Source: an uncultured Bacteroidales bacterium
Lineage (GTDB): Bacteria > Bacteroidota > Bacteroidia > Bacteroidales > Bacteroidaceae
Assembly: GCA_937916465.1 (NCBI GenBank)
Contig: CALFTK010000006.1
Location: 1 to 8,418 of the forward strand
DNA length: 8,418 nucleotides
Direction of reading: 5' to 3'
The position numbers and the translations under genes were made by a program. The notes beneath the pieces were generated by a model. The model saw only the letters and a program-made list of their open reading frames with translations. It was not told where the DNA came from and made no database searches. Each line of letters starts with the position of its first letter. Position 1 is the stretch's first letter. Positions 7,027 through 8,418 of this stretch are shown here, in pieces.

Positions 7027-7071
7027 AACTATCGGGATCTGCCTAAGGGTAGCTACCCGATGGTTGTTTTT
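7027..7071 (+). terminator. Terminator-like hairpin H3 upstream of rpsB, possible attenuator
   Basis: A 10-bp stem (7027-7036 with 7056-7065) is followed by G and five T residues. Placed between genes that should be co-expressed, it would make sense as a partial terminator or attenuator. The palindrome GGGTAGCTACCC (7047-7058) can form its own hairpin, and this uses the same CCC (7056-7058) that H3 needs, which offers a way to disrupt H3. Confidence 0.5.
7044..7066 (+). repeat. Shared leader element, copy 2 (rpsB leader)
   Basis: TAAGGGTAGC (7044-7053), then TACC (7054-7057), CGA, and TGGTTG (7061-7066). As in copy 1, TAAGGGTAG is inside the loop of the enclosing stem (here H3) and TGGTT forms or touches its 3' arm. 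Confidence 0.7.
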
Positions 7072-7103
7072 AGAAAGAAAGTAAACAATTAATTAAAATT
7101 TTT

Positions 7104-7979
7104 ATGTCAAGAACAAATTTTGAACAGCTTTTGGAAGCTGGTTGTCACTTCGGTCACTTGCGCCGTAAATGGAATCCTTCAATGGCTCCTTATATTTTCA
7201 TGGAGCGTAATGGTATTCACATCATTGATTTGAATCAAACTGTATCTGCTATTGATCAGGCTGCAGAAGTACTGAAAAAGATGGCTCGCGATGGTAAAAA
7301 AATACTTTTCGTAGGTACAAAGAAACAGTTGAAGGACATTGTTGCAGAGAAAGTTTCTGCAGTAGGTATGCCATACGTTATTGAGCGTTGGCCGGGTGGT
7401 ATGTTGACAAACTTCCCAACAATCCGTAAGGCTGTTAAGAAGATGGCAACTATCGATAAGTTGACAAACGATGGTACATATTCAAACCTTTCAAAGCGTG
7501 AAATCCTTCAGATTACACGTCAGCGTGCAAAGCTTGAAAAGAACTTAGGTTCTATTGCAGACCTTTCTCGCCTGCCTGCAGCTCTTTTCGTTATTGATGT
7601 TATGAAAGAGAATATTGCAGTTCGCGAAGCTAATCGTTTGGGTATTCCGGTATTTGCTATTGTTGATACAAACTCAGATCCTTCAAACATCGACTATGTA
7701 ATCCCTGCAAATGACGATGCTACAAAATCTGTTGACGTTATTCTGACCGCTTGTTGCACAGCAATAGCAGAAGGTTTGGAAGAACGTAAGGCAGAACGTG
7801 GTGAAGAGGCTGATGAAAGACAGGAAAAACCACGCAGAGAGCGTGTTCGCAAAGTTGCAAAACCTGTTGAATCAATAGAAGATGCACCTGCAGCTGAAGA
7901 AGCTCCTGCTACAGAAGAGGCTACTGCAGAAGCAAAACCAAAACGTACACGTAAAGCAGCTCCTGCAAAGGAAGCTTGA
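7104..7979 (+). CDS. rpsB: Small-subunit ribosomal protein S2 (uS2) with charged C-terminal extension
   Basis: S2 sits on the back of the 30S subunit, helps dock S1 and is needed for mRNA binding. The core (about 1-228) is standard: MSRTNFEQLLEAGCHFGH start, RKWNPSMAPYIFMERNGIHIIDL, FVGTKKQ (69-75), ERWPGGMLTNF (94-104) and the IPVFAIVDTNSDPSNIDYVIPANDDA segment (181-206). With 291 residues it exceeds E. coli S2 (241) by about 50. The extra part (from about 228) is low complexity, rich in Glu, Ala, Lys, Arg and Pro (for example APAAEEAPATEEATAEAKPK), acidic in the middle and basic at the end. Such tails are common on Bacteroidota S2 as far as I recall. The ATG at 7104 follows an AT-rich tract with no Shine-Dalgarno sequence. 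tsf follows after 30 nt. Confidence 0.97.
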   Translation: MSRTNFEQLLEAGCHFGHLRRKWNPSMAPYIFMERNGIHIIDLNQTVSAIDQAAEVLKKMARDGKKILFVGTKKQLKDIVAEKVSAVGMPYVIERWPGGMLTNFPTIRKAVKKMATIDKLTNDGTYSNLSKREILQITRQRAKLEKNLGSIADLSRLPAALFVIDVMKENIAVREANRLGIPVFAIVDTNSDPSNIDYVIPANDDATKSVDVILTACCTAIAEGLEERKAERGEEADERQEKPRRERVRKVAKPVESIEDAPAAEEAPATEEATAEAKPKRTRKAAPAKEA

Positions 7980-8009
7980 TTATTAACAACTAATTAAAGA
8001 TTAACTAAA

Positions 8010-8418
8010 ATGGCTATTTCAGTTGCTGATATTACCAAACTTCGTAAAATGACCGGAGCTGGTATGGTTGATTGCAAAAGAGCACTCACCGAGACCAATG
8101 GAGATTTTGATAAGGCTATGGAAGAGATTCGCAAGAAAGGTTTGGCAGTTGCTGCTAAGCGTTCAGACCGCGAAACTTCTGAAGGTTGTGTATTGGTAAA
8201 GGTTGATGGTAACTTTGGTGCTATCATCGCTTTGAAGTGCGAAACAGACTTCGTTGCTACCAATGCAGATTTTGTACAGCTGACTCGTGATATACTTGAT
8301 GCTGCTGTAGCAAACCGTTGCAAGACTCTTGACGAAGTAAAGGCTCTGCCTTATGCCGGCAAGACTGTTGCTGAAGCTATCATAGAACGTACAGGTATAG
8401 TAGGTGAAAAGATGGAAC
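8010..8418 (+). CDS. tsf: Elongation factor Ts, 3' end missing
   Basis: EF-Ts recycles EF-Tu by exchanging GDP for GTP. The visible 136 residues start with the N-terminal UBA-like domain (ITKLRKMTGAGMVDCKRAL, 8-26, and the KAMEEIRKKGL helix) and continue into the core with the conserved TDFV motif (79-82, in KCETDFVATNADF), which contacts the EF-Tu nucleotide site. The rest of the gene, about half judged by family size, lies beyond the window. The rpsB-tsf pairing is conserved across bacteria. The ATG at 8010 follows the A/T-rich sequence ATTAACTAAA, with no Shine-Dalgarno sequence. Confidence 0.97.
   Translation, partial: MAISVADITKLRKMTGAGMVDCKRALTETNGDFDKAMEEIRKKGLAVAAKRSDRETSEGCVLVKVDGNFGAIIALKCETDFVATNADFVQLTRDILDAAVANRCKTLDEVKALPYAGKTVAEAIIERTGIVGEKME

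Larger units (their letters stand above)
6969..7103 (+). promoter_or_regulatory. Structured rpsI-rpsB spacer, candidate S2 leader or attenuator
   Basis: This 135-nt gap holds three strong hairpins. H1: TACAGG (6990-6995) with CCTGTA (7001-7006), extended by CCC (6985-6987) with GGG (7008-7010). H2: GGTTTAG (7014-7020) with CTAAACT (7024-7030), one G·U pair, 3-nt loop. H3: AACTATCGGG (7027-7036) with CCCGATGGTT (7056-7065), 10 bp with one G·U pair, followed at 7066-7071 by GTTTTT. H2 and H3 share 7027-7030, so they compete at their base. A T-run after H3 makes it resemble an intrinsic terminator. No TAnnTTTG promoter is visible, so rpsB-tsf probably depends on read-through from the rplM promoter. 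S2 is known to repress rpsB-tsf in E. coli; a similar role here is inference. Confidence 0.72.

Noticed and set aside
7994..8323. A 109-codon frame on the - strand within tsf.
   Set aside because: It is opposite an unmistakable EF-Ts coding sequence and shows no protein family features.

Overview
The window reads as a core-genome segment of a Bacteroidales bacterium (phylum Bacteroidota; Bacteroidaceae or Prevotellaceae would fit). The reasons are an AT-rich base composition, gene starts preceded by A/T-rich tracts with no clear Shine-Dalgarno sequence, a textbook Bacteroidota promoter (TTTG, 19-nt spacer, TACCTTTG) before rplM, and proteins closely resembling Bacteroides/Prevotella homologues as I remember them. 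I see no mobile element, CRISPR array, tRNA or rRNA gene. All genes are on the + strand.

Layout. Positions 1-1225 hold the 3' nine-tenths of purB (adenylosuccinate lyase). Then come an RluB/RsuA-type pseudouridine synthase with a long Asn/Gln/Tyr/Arg/Gly-rich N-terminal tail (1294-2625), asnS (2641-4035) and a POT-family peptide/proton symporter (4061-5371). A strong inverted repeat at 5395-5436 closes this part. A small unrecognised gene follows (5462-5836). The second part is a translation operon: promoter at 5892-5922, a structured leader of about 180 nt, rplM (6109-6570), rpsI (6582-6968), a second structured spacer of 135 nt, rpsB (7104-7979), and the 5' half of tsf (8010 to the window end).

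How the genes relate. The first block mixes purine synthesis, rRNA modification, tRNA charging and peptide uptake; the short gaps (68, 15 and 25 nt) allow co-transcription. The second block makes two ribosomal-protein pairs, L13/S9 and S2/EF-Ts, which are two separate, autogenously regulated operons in E. coli but are joined here with no visible second promoter.

The most interesting signal is non-coding. The leader of rplM and the rpsI-rpsB spacer share a near-identical element: TAAGGGTAGC, then (G)TACC, then TGGTTG (5994-6015 and 7044-7066). In each, the element sits in and beside the loop of a 9-10 bp stem whose pairing arms differ in sequence. This looks like one RNA motif used twice in the same operon, and it is the best candidate here for an undescribed regulatory device. 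The protein-coding content is otherwise ordinary housekeeping.
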